From positions 28,407 through 92,406 of the forward strand of contig CAJUQT010000011.1 of NCBI GenBank assembly GCA_910588225.1: a stretch of DNA of 64,000 nt, read 5' to 3'. This document shows positions 52,027 to 60,365 of this stretch, piece after piece. Every line of letters starts with the position of its first letter. Positions within the stretch are counted from its first letter, which is position 1. The translations under genes and the position numbers were made by a program. The notes under the pieces are model-generated. The model saw only the letters and a list, made by a program, of their open reading frames with translations. It did no database searches and had not been told where the DNA came from. The stretch is from an uncultured Acetatifactor sp. (GTDB lineage: Bacteria > Bacillota > Clostridia > Lachnospirales > Lachnospiraceae).

Positions 52027-52761
52027 ATGAAACTTCAGCAGGTATTAAGCTACACACGCAGAGCCGTGGATGATTATCAGATGATTGCACAGGGCGACAG
52101 AATCGCCGTGGGCATTTCCGGCGGAAAGGACAGCCTCACGCTTCTGTATGCACTGCATGGATTGAAACGTTTTTATCCGAAACATTTTGAGATTCATGCC
52201 GTAACCGTAGATCTGGGATTCCAGAATCTGGATTTGAGCAGAATCGCCGAGCTGTGCAGAGAACTGGAAGTAGAGTATACCATTGTTAAAACCGATATTG
52301 CGCAGATTATCTTTGAAGATCGGAAAGAAGAAAATCCCTGCTCGCTCTGTGCAAAAATGCGCAAAGGCGCCCTGAACCAGGCAATGAAGGAAGTCGGATG
52401 CAATAAAATCGCATACGCGCATCACAAGGACGATGTGGTGGAAACCATGCTGATGTCACTGATTTACGAGGGACGTTTTCATACCTTTTCCCCTGTCACT
52501 TACCTTGATCGGACGGAACTGACTGTCATCAGACCTCTCATGTATATGGATGAGGCCGATGTCATCGGCTTTGTCCGCAAATACAATGTACCGGTGGTAA
52601 AAAGTCCCTGTCCTGCGGACGGATACACCAGAAGAGAATATGTGAAACAATTGCTCCGCCAGCTGAATCAGGAAAATCCAGGGGTAAAGGAACGGATGTT
52701 TACCGCAATTCAGAACGGAAAGATGAAAGGTTGGGAATATGGCAGTCATAAATCGGAATAA
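52027..52761 (+). CDS. TtcA-like tRNA thiolation ATPase
   Basis: 244 residues from MKLQQVLSYTRR (AGGA six bases before). The PP-loop SGGKDS is in GISGGKDSLTLLYAL, with CSLCAKMRKG and a later Cys as Fe-S ligands and YAHHKDDVVETMLM. This fits the TtcA family that forms 2-thiocytidine in tRNA, though Firmicute relatives may modify other positions. Overlaps the recombinase gene by 23 bases. Confidence 0.88.
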   Translation: MKLQQVLSYTRRAVDDYQMIAQGDRIAVGISGGKDSLTLLYALHGLKRFYPKHFEIHAVTVDLGFQNLDLSRIAELCRELEVEYTIVKTDIAQIIFEDRKEENPCSLCAKMRKGALNQAMKEVGCNKIAYAHHKDDVVETMLMSLIYEGRFHTFSPVTYLDRTELTVIRPLMYMDEADVIGFVRKYNVPVVKSPCPADGYTRREYVKQLLRQLNQENPGVKERMFTAIQNGKMKGWEYGSHKSE

Positions 52762-53812
52762 TTATCATGACGAACAAAACAGACAGAATATCCTGAAAAT
52801 GCGTGCAGTCCTGGATACACTTCCCTCGTTCTGCAGACAGTTTTTCAGAGGAATCGAGGAATATACTTCCGCCCGTACCCGTCTGGCTTATGCCTATGAT
52901 TTGCGGCTTTTTTTTGAATTTCTCCATGAGCGGAATGCAGTCTGTGCCAAAATGGATATCACGGAATATCCCCTCTCCCTGCTGGATCAGCTCACACGTC
53001 AGGATATCGAAGAATATCTGGAATACATGACTCTGTACCAGAAGGACGGAAAGGATATCACAAACGCAGAGAGAGGAAAGTCAAGAAAGCTGGCCGCTCT
53101 CCGCAGCTTTTACAATTATTTCTATCAGTCGGAAATGATTGCCTCTAATCCGGCCTCTCTGGTGGCCATGCCGAAGCTTCATGATAAGGAGATCATTCGT
53201 CTGGAGCCAAATGAGGTGGCCAGACTGCTTGACCAGGTGGAGGATGGAACAAATCTGACCAAAAAGGAAATGGAATATCATAAAAAGACAAAAATCAGAG
53301 ATGTGGCATTGATGACCCTGCTTCTGGGCACCGGAATCCGTGTGTCAGAATGTGTGGGACTCGATATCCGGGATGTCAATTTCGATGTGTGCGGTATCAA
53401 AATCCGCCGTAAGGGCGGCTATGAGGCCGTGGTGTATTTTGGAAATGAAGTTGAGACCGCACTGCTGGATTATCTGGAGGAAAGAGATCGAATCATTCCT
53501 GTGGAGGGACATGAGGATGCACTTTTTCTTTCCCTGCAGAATCGGCGGATAACCGTGCGGGCTGTGGAAAATCTGGTCAAAAAATATGCCTCCAGAGTCA
53601 CCACATTGAAAAAAATCACGCCTCACAAACTCAGAAGCACCTACGGAACTTCGCTGTATCAGGAAACAGGGGATATCTATCTGGTGGCGGATGTGCTGGG
53701 ACACAAAGATGTAAATACCACCAGAAAGCATTATGCCGCCCAGCAGGATGAACGCAGGCGCAGAGCCGCCCAATATGTTAAGCTTCGTGAAAAGCCGCAG
53801 CAGGACTCATAA
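52739..53812 (+). CDS. XerC/XerD-like tyrosine recombinase
   Basis: 357 residues with a SAM-like core-binding N-terminus and all catalytic residues: Arg201 (GTGIRVSE), Lys225, His296-x-x-Arg299 (TPHKLRS), His322 (LGHKDVN) and nucleophile Tyr332 (RKHYA). It is embedded in a housekeeping block (ttcA-like, lexA) and not in a mobile element, so it is a chromosomal Xer-type recombinase. It is therefore a candidate for the host enzyme used by the phage array at 12-28 kb, although the principal XerC/XerD genes may be elsewhere. Confidence 0.9.
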   Translation: MAVINRNNYHDEQNRQNILKMRAVLDTLPSFCRQFFRGIEEYTSARTRLAYAYDLRLFFEFLHERNAVCAKMDITEYPLSLLDQLTRQDIEEYLEYMTLYQKDGKDITNAERGKSRKLAALRSFYNYFYQSEMIASNPASLVAMPKLHDKEIIRLEPNEVARLLDQVEDGTNLTKKEMEYHKKTKIRDVALMTLLLGTGIRVSECVGLDIRDVNFDVCGIKIRRKGGYEAVVYFGNEVETALLDYLEERDRIIPVEGHEDALFLSLQNRRITVRAVENLVKKYASRVTTLKKITPHKLRSTYGTSLYQETGDIYLVADVLGHKDVNTTRKHYAAQQDERRRRAAQYVKLREKPQQDS

Positions 53813-53828
53813 TTGCAGGCATATACTT

Positions 53829-53853
53829 CGAACATATTTTTGGAATATATGTT
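53829..53853. promoter_or_regulatory. Spaced inverted repeat upstream of lexA
   Basis: GAACATAT and ATATGTTT form a 7-of-8 inverted repeat with a longer spacer than the usual Gram-positive LexA box (GAAC-N4-GTTC). It overlaps a possible promoter TTGCTT - 17 - TAAACT and might be an autoregulatory site, but it is not canonical. Confidence 0.35.
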
Positions 53854-53930
53854 TGCTTTTTGCCCTTTGCTGTGATAAACTATAGAAAACAGAAAAGAGA
53901 GTCTGTTCCATCCTGCGAAAAGCAGGAAAG

Positions 53931-54003
53931 ACAATGCAATAGAGAAAGCACAATGCAGTAGAACTGCACAATGCAATGGAAGTGCACAATGCAATAGAGA
54001 GAA
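53931..54003. repeat. Four tandem 18-19 bp repeats in the lexA leader
   Basis: Units begin at 53931, 53950, 53968 and 53986 with the common core ACAATGCAATRGA (unit 2 has GCAGTAGA). They lie 44-116 bases before the lexA start. No unique spacers, so not CRISPR. Confidence 0.75.
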
Positions 54004-54046
54004 ATCGTAAATTTTTACAGTAGAATGAATACATGGAGGTAACAAT

Positions 54047-54661
54047 ATGGCAGGAAAGATATCACCAAAGCAACAGGAAATCCTTGATTATATTAAAGAA
54101 GAAATACTGAGAAAAGGGTATCCGCCCACAGTCCGTGAAATATGTGAGACCGTCAGGCTGAAATCAACGTCTTCGGTACATTCCCATCTGGAGACGCTGG
54201 AAAAAAACGGTTACATACGCAGGGACCCTACCAAACCCAGGGCCATTGAAATCTGTGATGACAGTTTCCAGACAGTCCGTACAGAGATGATCAGCCTTCC
54301 CATTATAGGCAATGTGGCAGCAGGTCAGCCTATCTTTGCAGAGGAAAATATCGTGGATTATTTCCCTGTCCCGGCAGATGTTGTTCCCAAGGGGGAATCT
54401 TTTATTCTGAATGTACGAGGAGATTCTATGATAAACGCAGGTATTTTCAACGGAGACAGGGTTTTTGTCAATTCCTGCTGCACTGCCCGGAATGGCGATA
54501 TTGTAGTGGCGCTTATCGACGACTCCGCCACCGTCAAAACTTTTTATAAAGAAAACGGATATATTCGTCTGCAGCCGGAAAATGATACCATGGATCCCAT
54601 TATTGTGGAAAATTGTCAGATTCTGGGAAAAGTTTTCGGGATCTTCCGTTTTTATCGCTGA
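54047..54661 (+). CDS. lexA: LexA SOS repressor
   Basis: 204 residues. Winged HTH at the N-terminus (YPPTVREICETVRLKSTSSVHSHL), self-cleavage site Ala92-Gly93 (NVAAGQPIF), Ser127 in RGDSM and Lys164 in ATVKTF form the complete LexA protease. Controls the DNA-damage response. Good ATGGAGGTAACAAT ribosome region. Confidence 0.96.
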   Translation: MAGKISPKQQEILDYIKEEILRKGYPPTVREICETVRLKSTSSVHSHLETLEKNGYIRRDPTKPRAIEICDDSFQTVRTEMISLPIIGNVAAGQPIFAEENIVDYFPVPADVVPKGESFILNVRGDSMINAGIFNGDRVFVNSCCTARNGDIVVALIDDSATVKTFYKENGYIRLQPENDTMDPIIVENCQILGKVFGIFRFYR

Positions 54662-54823
54662 ATCCACGCTGTTTTCATACTCTTTTCCAGCAGCAAATAA
54701 ATGAGGATTCCGGTCAATTCGGCAAAATTTTACAATGTTTCCGATGCCGGTATATTTCAAAATCTTTTGCAGATATTAATATGGCCGGAACTTTAGTTGC
54801 CGTGCAGAAAAGAGGGTAAAAAT

Positions 54824-55036
54824 ATGGGAAATAAATTCTTGGATGGTACTGCCCTTACCATCGCCATTATCGGTGCAATAAACTGGGCTCTGATCGGCAT
54901 CTTCCGTTTTGACCTGGTGGCCTTTATATTCGGTGATATGTCATGGCTTTCCAGGATTGTCTACGCAATTGTAGGTGTCTGCGGATTATATCTGATCAGC
55001 TTCTATTTGCATCTTGGCGACCGAAGGGAAGCGTAA
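54824..55036 (+). CDS. DUF378 small membrane protein
   Basis: 70 residues from MGNKFLDGTALTIAIIG, preceded by AGAGGGT. The motif IGAINWALIGIFRFDLVAFIFG and SRIVYAIVGVCGLYLI match the DUF378 family of two-helix membrane proteins of unknown role. Confidence 0.85.
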   Translation: MGNKFLDGTALTIAIIGAINWALIGIFRFDLVAFIFGDMSWLSRIVYAIVGVCGLYLISFYLHLGDRREA

Positions 55037-55071
55037 CCTTCAGCAAATTGAAATCAAAAATAGGTTGAAAG

Positions 55072-55097
55072 AAGGAAGCCTTACAGCTTCCTTTTTT
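55072..55097 (+). terminator. Terminator after the DUF378 gene
   Basis: GGAAGC-CTTACA-GCTTCC followed by TTTTTT, between convergent genes. Confidence 0.8.
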
Positions 55098-55111
55098 CTT
55101 ATCTTACTATT

Positions 55112-55501
55112 TCAGTTTACCCCTTTCAATTCGGCTGTATCTATCTGCTTTCCATCTCTCCAGATGCGTTCCAGATCATACAAAAGTCTGTTTTCCCTGT
55201 CAAAAACATGAACAATGACGTCGCCAAAGTCCATGAGAATCCAATTTGCTGTTTTATATCCTTCCGTCTGCTTTTCCGGATAGCCGGCACGGCCAAGTGT
55301 TTCCAGCACGTTATCGCAAAGAGCCTGAATCTGGTTTTTATTGGCACCTCCCGCAATGATAAAATAATCGGCAATCACAGAAACTTCACTTATATCTATT
55401 ATCCGAATATCCTCCGCCTTCTTATCTTCCAGCGCCCGAATAACAAGACCAGCCATTTCTTTTGAATTATTGGTTTCTTTTGCAGAATTTTGTTTTTCCA
55501 T
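55112..55501 (-). CDS. rsfS: Ribosomal silencing factor RsfS
   Basis: 129 residues from MEKQNSAKETN (an upstream GTG is a weaker alternative). Core DIRIIDISEVSVIADYFIIAGG, NWILMDFGDVIVHVFD, YDLERIW is diagnostic. RsfS binds uL14 and blocks subunit joining when nutrients are short. Follows yqeK, as usual. Confidence 0.93.
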   Translation of the reverse strand: MEKQNSAKETNNSKEMAGLVIRALEDKKAEDIRIIDISEVSVIADYFIIAGGANKNQIQALCDNVLETLGRAGYPEKQTEGYKTANWILMDFGDVIVHVFDRENRLLYDLERIWRDGKQIDTAELKGVN

Positions 55502-55514
55502 AGTATTTTCCCTA

Positions 55515-56117
55515 TTATTGCTTCCTTTCACTGTAATACTTCCTGGTTTCTTCTGTCATGGGATCAATGTCCCCTCCGGATATTTCCAGATAACTTAAAG
55601 TATCCTCCAGAATCTTCAACAGTGCTTCGTCCAGATCAAGGAATGCCATTTTTCGGATTTCCGCCAGATTCGGAGCATGCTTTCTACCAGGCTCAATATA
55701 ATCTGCTACAAAAACGATCTTCTCCAGGAGACTCATTTCCGCTCTTCCGGTGGTATGGTTTTGAATGGCATTCAATATATCCTGATTCTTCACACCGTAT
55801 TTTTTCCTGGCAAGATATGCACCTGCTTTTGCATGTAGTAAAAATGGATTTTTTCTCTCTACTTTTGATATAAGAATATGATGCTTCTCACATATTTTCA
55901 GGCGCTTCTTATCCGACAGACATTTTGCACAGTCATGAAGCAGCCCTGCGGCCTGTGCGGCATGGACATTGCCGCCATAGCGCATGGCCAGTGCGGCAGC
56001 TGTGTATTCCACGCCCAGAGTATGCTCATACCTGTCCCCGTCCTGCACCTTTTCCATTGCCTTTCTTAGTTTTTTCAAGCTGCTATTCGTTTTTTTCACG
56101 GTAAAAACCCTTTTCAT
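55515..56117 (-). CDS. yqeK: YqeK-type HD-domain Ap4A hydrolase
   Basis: 200 residues. RYEHTLGVEYTAAALA, LLHDCAK (HD motif) and IQNHTTGRAEMSLLEKIVFVADYIEPGR are the YqeK signature; the enzyme splits diadenosine tetraphosphate symmetrically. Overlaps nadD by 35 bases. Confidence 0.93.
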   Translation of the reverse strand: MKRVFTVKKTNSSLKKLRKAMEKVQDGDRYEHTLGVEYTAAALAMRYGGNVHAAQAAGLLHDCAKCLSDKKRLKICEKHHILISKVERKNPFLLHAKAGAYLARKKYGVKNQDILNAIQNHTTGRAEMSLLEKIVFVADYIEPGRKHAPNLAEIRKMAFLDLDEALLKILEDTLSYLEISGGDIDPMTEETRKYYSERKQ

Positions 56118-56706
56118 TTATATAGTTTAACACTTTGTCAGGCACCAAATACCTTACGCTCAATCCTTTTCTAATACGCCGGCGAATTTCCGTGGAAGAA
56201 ACGGACATGCTGACAAAAGGTACCAGAATAATTTCCGCCTCGAATTTTTGTTCCAGCTCCTTTTTCTTTTTTCCCATATCTGCCAGACTGATTTCATCTC
56301 TCACTGCCGCCACTAAAGTGCAGGCATCAAAAATTCTCTGAGGATTCCTCCAGCTTTCGATGCTGAAAAGGCAGTCTGCACCAACAATAAAAAAGAAGCT
56401 GTTCCCGGGATACAACTGTTTTAGCTGTTCCAGGGTTTCATAGCTGTATGTGTAGCCCTCTCTCTTCACTTCCAGGTCGATACTCCTGAAAAACGGATGC
56501 TCTGTCACAGCAAGCTCCGTCATCCGAAGCCTTTCCTCTCCCGGCAGGACTTCTGCGGAATCCTTGAGATAGGAACAGCCTGTAGGTATGAACCACACTT
56601 CATCCAGTGACAAAGCATCCAGAACCCATTCTGCCAGGATTAAATGTCCTATATGAATGGGATTAAAGGTACCTCCCAGGATACCGATTTGTTTCTTATT
56701 CGTCAT
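56083..56706 (-). CDS. nadD: Nicotinate-nucleotide adenylyltransferase
   Basis: 207 residues from MTNKKQIGILGGTFNP; AGGAACAGAAT precedes it, and an in-frame ATG five codons upstream is possible. GGTFNPIHIGHL (HxGH) and SSTEIRRRIRKG (ISSTxIR) are the nucleotidyltransferase motifs. NAD synthesis. Confidence 0.95.
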   Translation of the reverse strand: MTNKKQIGILGGTFNPIHIGHLILAEWVLDALSLDEVWFIPTGCSYLKDSAEVLPGEERLRMTELAVTEHPFFRSIDLEVKREGYTYSYETLEQLKQLYPGNSFFFIVGADCLFSIESWRNPQRIFDACTLVAAVRDEISLADMGKKKKELEQKFEAEIILVPFVSMSVSSTEIRRRIRKGLSVRYLVPDKVLNYINEKGFYREKNE

Positions 56707-56727
56707 ATTCTGTTCCTGCATAACCCT

Positions 56728-57015
56728 TTACGGCAGAATGATTTTCGGATTATCCCTGTCCGGTTTATACAATACGAATCTTTTACCAATCACATGTACC
56801 ACCTGTGAATGGGTTCTGTCTGCCACCATAGCTGCTATCTCACCCGGATCATCAAAGCAGTTTTTCAATACGGCTACTTTGATCAGCTCGTTTTTTTGAA
56901 ACGATTCTCTGATTGCTTCGGTCAGCTCCGGTGTCAGGCTGCTTTTTCCCACCTGAAAAATCGGATTTAGATTGCTTGCCAAACTTTTTAAATATGCTCT
57001 TTGTTTACTTGTCAT
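56728..57015 (-). CDS. yhbY: YhbY-family RNA-binding protein (CRM domain)
   Basis: 95 residues. MTSKQRAYLKSLASNLNPIFQVGKSSLT and VQIGKRFVLYK-like end (VHVIGKRFVLYKPDRDNPKIILP) match CRS1-YhbY proteins, which bind the large ribosomal subunit precursor. Lies between obgE and nadD as in many Firmicutes. Confidence 0.93.
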   Translation of the reverse strand: MTSKQRAYLKSLASNLNPIFQVGKSSLTPELTEAIRESFQKNELIKVAVLKNCFDDPGEIAAMVADRTHSQVVHVIGKRFVLYKPDRDNPKIILP

Positions 57016-57026
57016 CGTTTTTTACC

Positions 57027-58319
57027 CTACCTATAATAGTCAAAGGAATGCCCATAAAGCCGGACCGTGTCTCCATCTTCGATTCCCAGCTCTTCCAGCT
57101 TTTCCAGAATACCTGATGTTTTCAGGAATTCCTGGAAAAATGCGAATCCTTTTTCACTTTCCAGATTGGTATATCCCAGCATCTTTTCTACGCTGGGCCC
57201 TTCCACCACATACTCGTCGTTACTCTGATCATATTCCACCGTATAAGGCTCTTCCAGCTTCTTCAGCAGCGCCGCATCAGCATCATATTCCGGCTCAAAT
57301 ACGGTTATCTCGTCTCCCAGTTCCTGCAGCATCTCATTGACATAGTACAAAAGCTCTCTGACGCCTTCTCCACTGACTGCGGAAATCGGATAAACAGGAG
57401 TTCCTTTCGGCTCGAATTCTTCCCGGATTTTCTTCAATGCGCTGCTTTCTCTGTCATAAATAACATCTATTTTATTTGCCGCGATAACCTGCGGCCGTTT
57501 TGCAATATCCGGATTATAGGCTTCCAATTCTCTGTTGATGGCATGAATATCCTCTATGGGATCTCTTCCTTCTGTCCCGGCAGCATCCACAATGTGAATC
57601 AATACCTTGGTCCGTTCAATATGGCGTAGAAATTCATGTCCAAGACCTACCCCCTGGGAGGCGCCTTCAATCAGTCCCGGAATATCCGCAATTACAAAAC
57701 CATTGGTGCCATCTAAATCCACCACACCCAGATTGGGATTCAAAGTAGTGAAATGATAATTCGCAATTTTAGGCTTTGCATTGGTGACACGAGCCAGAAA
57801 AGTCGACTTTCCCACATTGGGAAGTCCCACCAGCCCCACATCTGCTATCACCTTCAACTCCAAAAGAAGTTCCAGCTCCTTTGCCGGCTTCCCCGGCTGT
57901 GCGTACATGGGCGCCTGCATGGTACTGGTTGCATAATGCTGATTTCCACTGCCGCCTCTTCCGCCCTTCAGAAGTGTCACTTCACGGTTCTCTCCTGACA
58001 TATCTACAATCACCTGCCCGCTGTCTGCTTCTCTGATGACAGTGCCCGGCGGAACTTTAATGACAATGGACTTTCCATCTTTTCCTCTGCAGTTTTTCTT
58101 GCCTCCCGGCGCACCATCCCCGGCTTTGTATTTCCGGGTACTGCGAAAATCAATCAAAGTATTTAATCCCTCGTCCACCTGGAAGATAACATCTCCGCCC
58201 TTTCCTCCGTCTCCGCCGTCAGGCCCTCCTGCAGGTACAAATTTCTCATGGCGAAAAGAAACATGTCCGTCTCCTCCCTTTCCGCTCCTCACATATATTC
58301 TGGCTCTGTCTGCAAACAT
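57027..58319 (-). CDS. obgE: GTPase ObgE/CgtA
   Basis: 430 residues from MFADRARIYVRSGKGGDGHVS, chosen by AGAGGTGCAGA; a longer frame adds an unrelated head. N-terminal glycine-rich Obg fold, G domain (GLPNVGKST, DIPGLIEGA, NKID) and a C-terminal OCT domain (YTVEYDQSNDEYVVEGPSVEKML). Needed for 50S assembly and stress control. Confidence 0.96.
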   Translation of the reverse strand: MFADRARIYVRSGKGGDGHVSFRHEKFVPAGGPDGGDGGKGGDVIFQVDEGLNTLIDFRSTRKYKAGDGAPGGKKNCRGKDGKSIVIKVPPGTVIREADSGQVIVDMSGENREVTLLKGGRGGSGNQHYATSTMQAPMYAQPGKPAKELELLLELKVIADVGLVGLPNVGKSTFLARVTNAKPKIANYHFTTLNPNLGVVDLDGTNGFVIADIPGLIEGASQGVGLGHEFLRHIERTKVLIHIVDAAGTEGRDPIEDIHAINRELEAYNPDIAKRPQVIAANKIDVIYDRESSALKKIREEFEPKGTPVYPISAVSGEGVRELLYYVNEMLQELGDEITVFEPEYDADAALLKKLEEPYTVEYDQSNDEYVVEGPSVEKMLGYTNLESEKGFAFFQEFLKTSGILEKLEELGIEDGDTVRLYGHSFDYYR

Positions 58320-58390
58320 TCTGCACCTCTGAACTTTCTGATTCGTTAAGCAATCAAGCTGACACTCTTCTTCTGGGTACCCGTGTGCAT

Positions 58391-58427
58391 AAAAACATGG
58401 ACCCCAAACAATGCGTTTGGAGTCCAT
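58391..58427 (-). terminator. Hairpin terminator after rpmA
   Basis: On the minus strand a 13-base stem (ATGGACTCCAAAC with one G-T-type mismatch in the other arm), loop GCATT, then TGTTTTT. It separates the ribosomal protein genes from obgE and may let only part of the transcription through. Confidence 0.7.
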
Positions 58428-58437
58428 CGAATCTGCA

Positions 58438-58722
58438 TTATTTCTCTACAGGATAAACAGAAGCTTTCTTCTTGTCTCTTCCTTTTCTCTCAAAACGAAG
58501 AACTCCGTCGACCAGAGCAAACAGGGTATCGTCTCCGCCGATTCCCACATTCACACCGGGATGAATCTTCGTTCCGCGCTGTCTGTAAAGAATATTTCCT
58601 GCTTTTACGAACTGACCGTCAGCTCTCTTCGCACCTAATCTTTTGGACTCGGAATCTCTGCCGTTTTTGGTGGAACCAACTCCCTTTTTATGAGCGAAAA
58701 ATTGAAGGTTCATATGAAACAT
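58438..58722 (-). CDS. rpmA: Ribosomal protein bL27 with cleavable N-terminal extension
   Basis: 94 residues. The head MFHMNLQFFA-HKKG contains the Firmicute cleavage motif; Prp protease, encoded next to it, cuts after Ala10 so that HKKG-type residues reach the peptidyl transferase centre. The rest (GVGSTKNGRDSESKRLG; RQRGTKIHPG) is typical L27. Confidence 0.97.
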   Translation of the reverse strand: MFHMNLQFFAHKKGVGSTKNGRDSESKRLGAKRADGQFVKAGNILYRQRGTKIHPGVNVGIGGDDTLFALVDGVLRFERKGRDKKKASVYPVEK

Positions 58723-58725
58723 GGC

Positions 58726-59058
58726 TTACACCTCCTCAAATTTTACTTGTAAATATTTTCTGCCGTATTCCCTGCTCAAATTTTCCAGAGAAAATATCAT
58801 GGAATCCATCAGAAAACTTGATTTTTCCTGCAAAATACCCTCAAAAATACATTTGAGGAAGCCCGTGCGCTCATCTGTCGTAAGCTGCATCCGTTCCCCT
58901 GCCAACTCTTCCAGCGAATTGACAGTCCCAATGGTAAGAGCCGAAACAGCGGCACACAATATATCGGGGCGGCCGGCCTTCGCGTATTCTGCATGTCCCA
59001 TACAGTAGAATCCTCTGTAGGAACCCTTTCTGTCTCTTTGAATCACCACTGTTGTCAT
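58726..59058 (-). CDS. prp: Ribosomal-processing cysteine protease Prp
   Basis: 110 residues. His22 in GHAEYA and Cys35 in DILCAAVSAL form the catalytic dyad. It sits between rplU and rpmA, the conserved place, and processes L27. Confidence 0.95.
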   Translation of the reverse strand: MTTVVIQRDRKGSYRGFYCMGHAEYAKAGRPDILCAAVSALTIGTVNSLEELAGERMQLTTDERTGFLKCIFEGILQEKSSFLMDSMIFSLENLSREYGRKYLQVKFEEV

Positions 59059-59064
59059 CAGCCA

Positions 59065-59370
59065 TTATGCATTGATCTTATCGATCTTTACTTTTGTGTA
59101 GGCTTGTCTGTGACCATTTTTCTTGTGGTATCCGGTTTTTCTCTTGTATTTATATACAATAACCTTCTTACCCCTGCCCTGTTCCATAACAGTTGCAGAA
59201 ACGGTTGCATTCGCAACAGCTTCGCCAACCTTCAGGCTCTCGTCACTTACTGCGACAACATGGTCAAAAGTAACAGTATTACCGGCCTCAGCATCCAGTT
59301 TTTCTACTTTGATAACATCGCCTTCCGAAACCTTATACTGTTTTCCACCTGTTGCAATAATTGCGTACAT
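59065..59370 (-). CDS. rplU: Ribosomal protein bL21
   Basis: 101 residues: MYAIIATGGKQYKVSEGDVI through KKNGHRQAYTKVKIDKI. Standard length and ends. First gene of the L21-Prp-L27 unit, with an AAAGGAGGTGCC ribosome site. Confidence 0.97.
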   Translation of the reverse strand: MYAIIATGGKQYKVSEGDVIKVEKLDAEAGNTVTFDHVVAVSDESLKVGEAVANATVSATVMEQGRGKKVIVYKYKRKTGYHKKNGHRQAYTKVKIDKINA

Positions 59371-59532
59371 ATTCAGGCACCTCCTTTATGAACAAACTGT
59401 TCATTTACTCGCTGACTTGGGTGATATCCGACATGTTGTTCTCCACACTGATATACTTATACCTGGTCATGCGGCATCAAATGTGTGCTTTACATACTTT
59501 ACACTGTATCTGTGTGTATGTTATACACACAC
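59371..59532 (-). promoter_or_regulatory. rplU leader RNA (L21 leader candidate)
   Basis: About 160 bases of leader between the predicted start of transcription and rplU. It opens with a GTGTGTAT/ATACACAC hairpin (59512-59530). Firmicutes commonly have a structured, autoregulated L21 leader at this place; class membership was not tested. Confidence 0.5.
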
Positions 59533-59538
59533 TTATGC

Positions 59539-59568
59539 ATGATAGCATGGAATACCTGAATTTGTCAA
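59539..59568 (-). promoter_or_regulatory. rplU promoter
   Basis: Minus-strand TTGACA (59568-59563), 18-base spacer, extended -10 TGCTATCAT (TATCAT 59544-59539). Confidence 0.75.
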
Positions 59569-59570
59569 TA

Positions 59571-60212
59571 CTAATCAGCAGCTTTCTTATAATTTTTCTT
59601 CTCGAAGTCTTCCACATACTGGGTGATCAGCTTGACAGTACCTTCCACCCCCAACACACTGCTGTTGATACACAGATCATAGCTGTCCGCACGTCCCCAT
59701 TTTTTGGACGAATAATAGTTATAGTAACTCTGACGTTGTTTGTCCTTTTTGATCATCATGTCCTTTGCTTTGGCTTCTGTCAGACCGTATAATTCCATGA
59801 CACGCTTAATTTTGCACTCTTCGTTTCCGAATATAAACAGATCGATTACATTAGTTCTGTCAGCAAGAGCATAATCAGCACAGCGTCCCACAATGACACA
59901 GGGACCTTCATCCGCTATTTTCTTGATTGTATCAAACTGCGCCAAAAATACCTTATGGCTGATAGGCATATCCACAAAGGAGGAATTGTTATAGCCAAAA
60001 GAATATGTGTCCATTACCAGATTGTACAGAAATGAATTAGTAGGCCGTTCGTCATGATTCTGTATCATTTCTTCACAGAAGCCACTCTCTTTTGCCGCCC
60101 TGGTCAGAAGATCCTTATCAAAATATTTAATATCAAAATATTCGGCTACTTTCTGTCCTATTTCACGTCCTGCTGAGCCATATTGTCTTCCGATGGTAAT
60201 CACTGTATTCAT
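59571..60212 (-). CDS. Cytidylate kinase-like family protein
   Basis: 213 residues from MNTVITIGRQYGSAGREIG, with AGAGGTATCGGT before it. The head is the P-loop variant GRQYGSAGREIG of the Cytidylate_kin2 family; VIVGRCADYAL and the lysine-rich MIKKDKQRQSYYNYYS loop follow. Specificity of this family is not established. The gene ends just behind the rplU promoter, which begins in its 3' flank. Confidence 0.85.
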   Translation of the reverse strand: MNTVITIGRQYGSAGREIGQKVAEYFDIKYFDKDLLTRAAKESGFCEEMIQNHDERPTNSFLYNLVMDTYSFGYNNSSFVDMPISHKVFLAQFDTIKKIADEGPCVIVGRCADYALADRTNVIDLFIFGNEECKIKRVMELYGLTEAKAKDMMIKKDKQRQSYYNYYSSKKWGRADSYDLCINSSVLGVEGTVKLITQYVEDFEKKNYKKAAD

Positions 60213-60365
60213 ACCGATACCTCTCTTCTTTTCAGAGTATAAAAGCAATTAGGAATATTTACTGCTTTTACCTGGTTTTATTATACAACAATTAGAAGAT
60301 TTACACAACAGAAAATATTTTTCTTGATAGTATTCCGGCAAAGTCCTTCTGTTAAAAAACAATAT

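Noticed and set aside
52739..53812. Tyrosine recombinase as integrase of a mobile element
   Set aside because: It overlaps a tRNA-modification gene and precedes lexA in an ordinary housekeeping order; no att repeats or phage genes surround it.
53931..54003. Short repeats as a CRISPR array
   Set aside because: Units are 18-19 bp and directly abutting, with no unique spacers and no cas genes.
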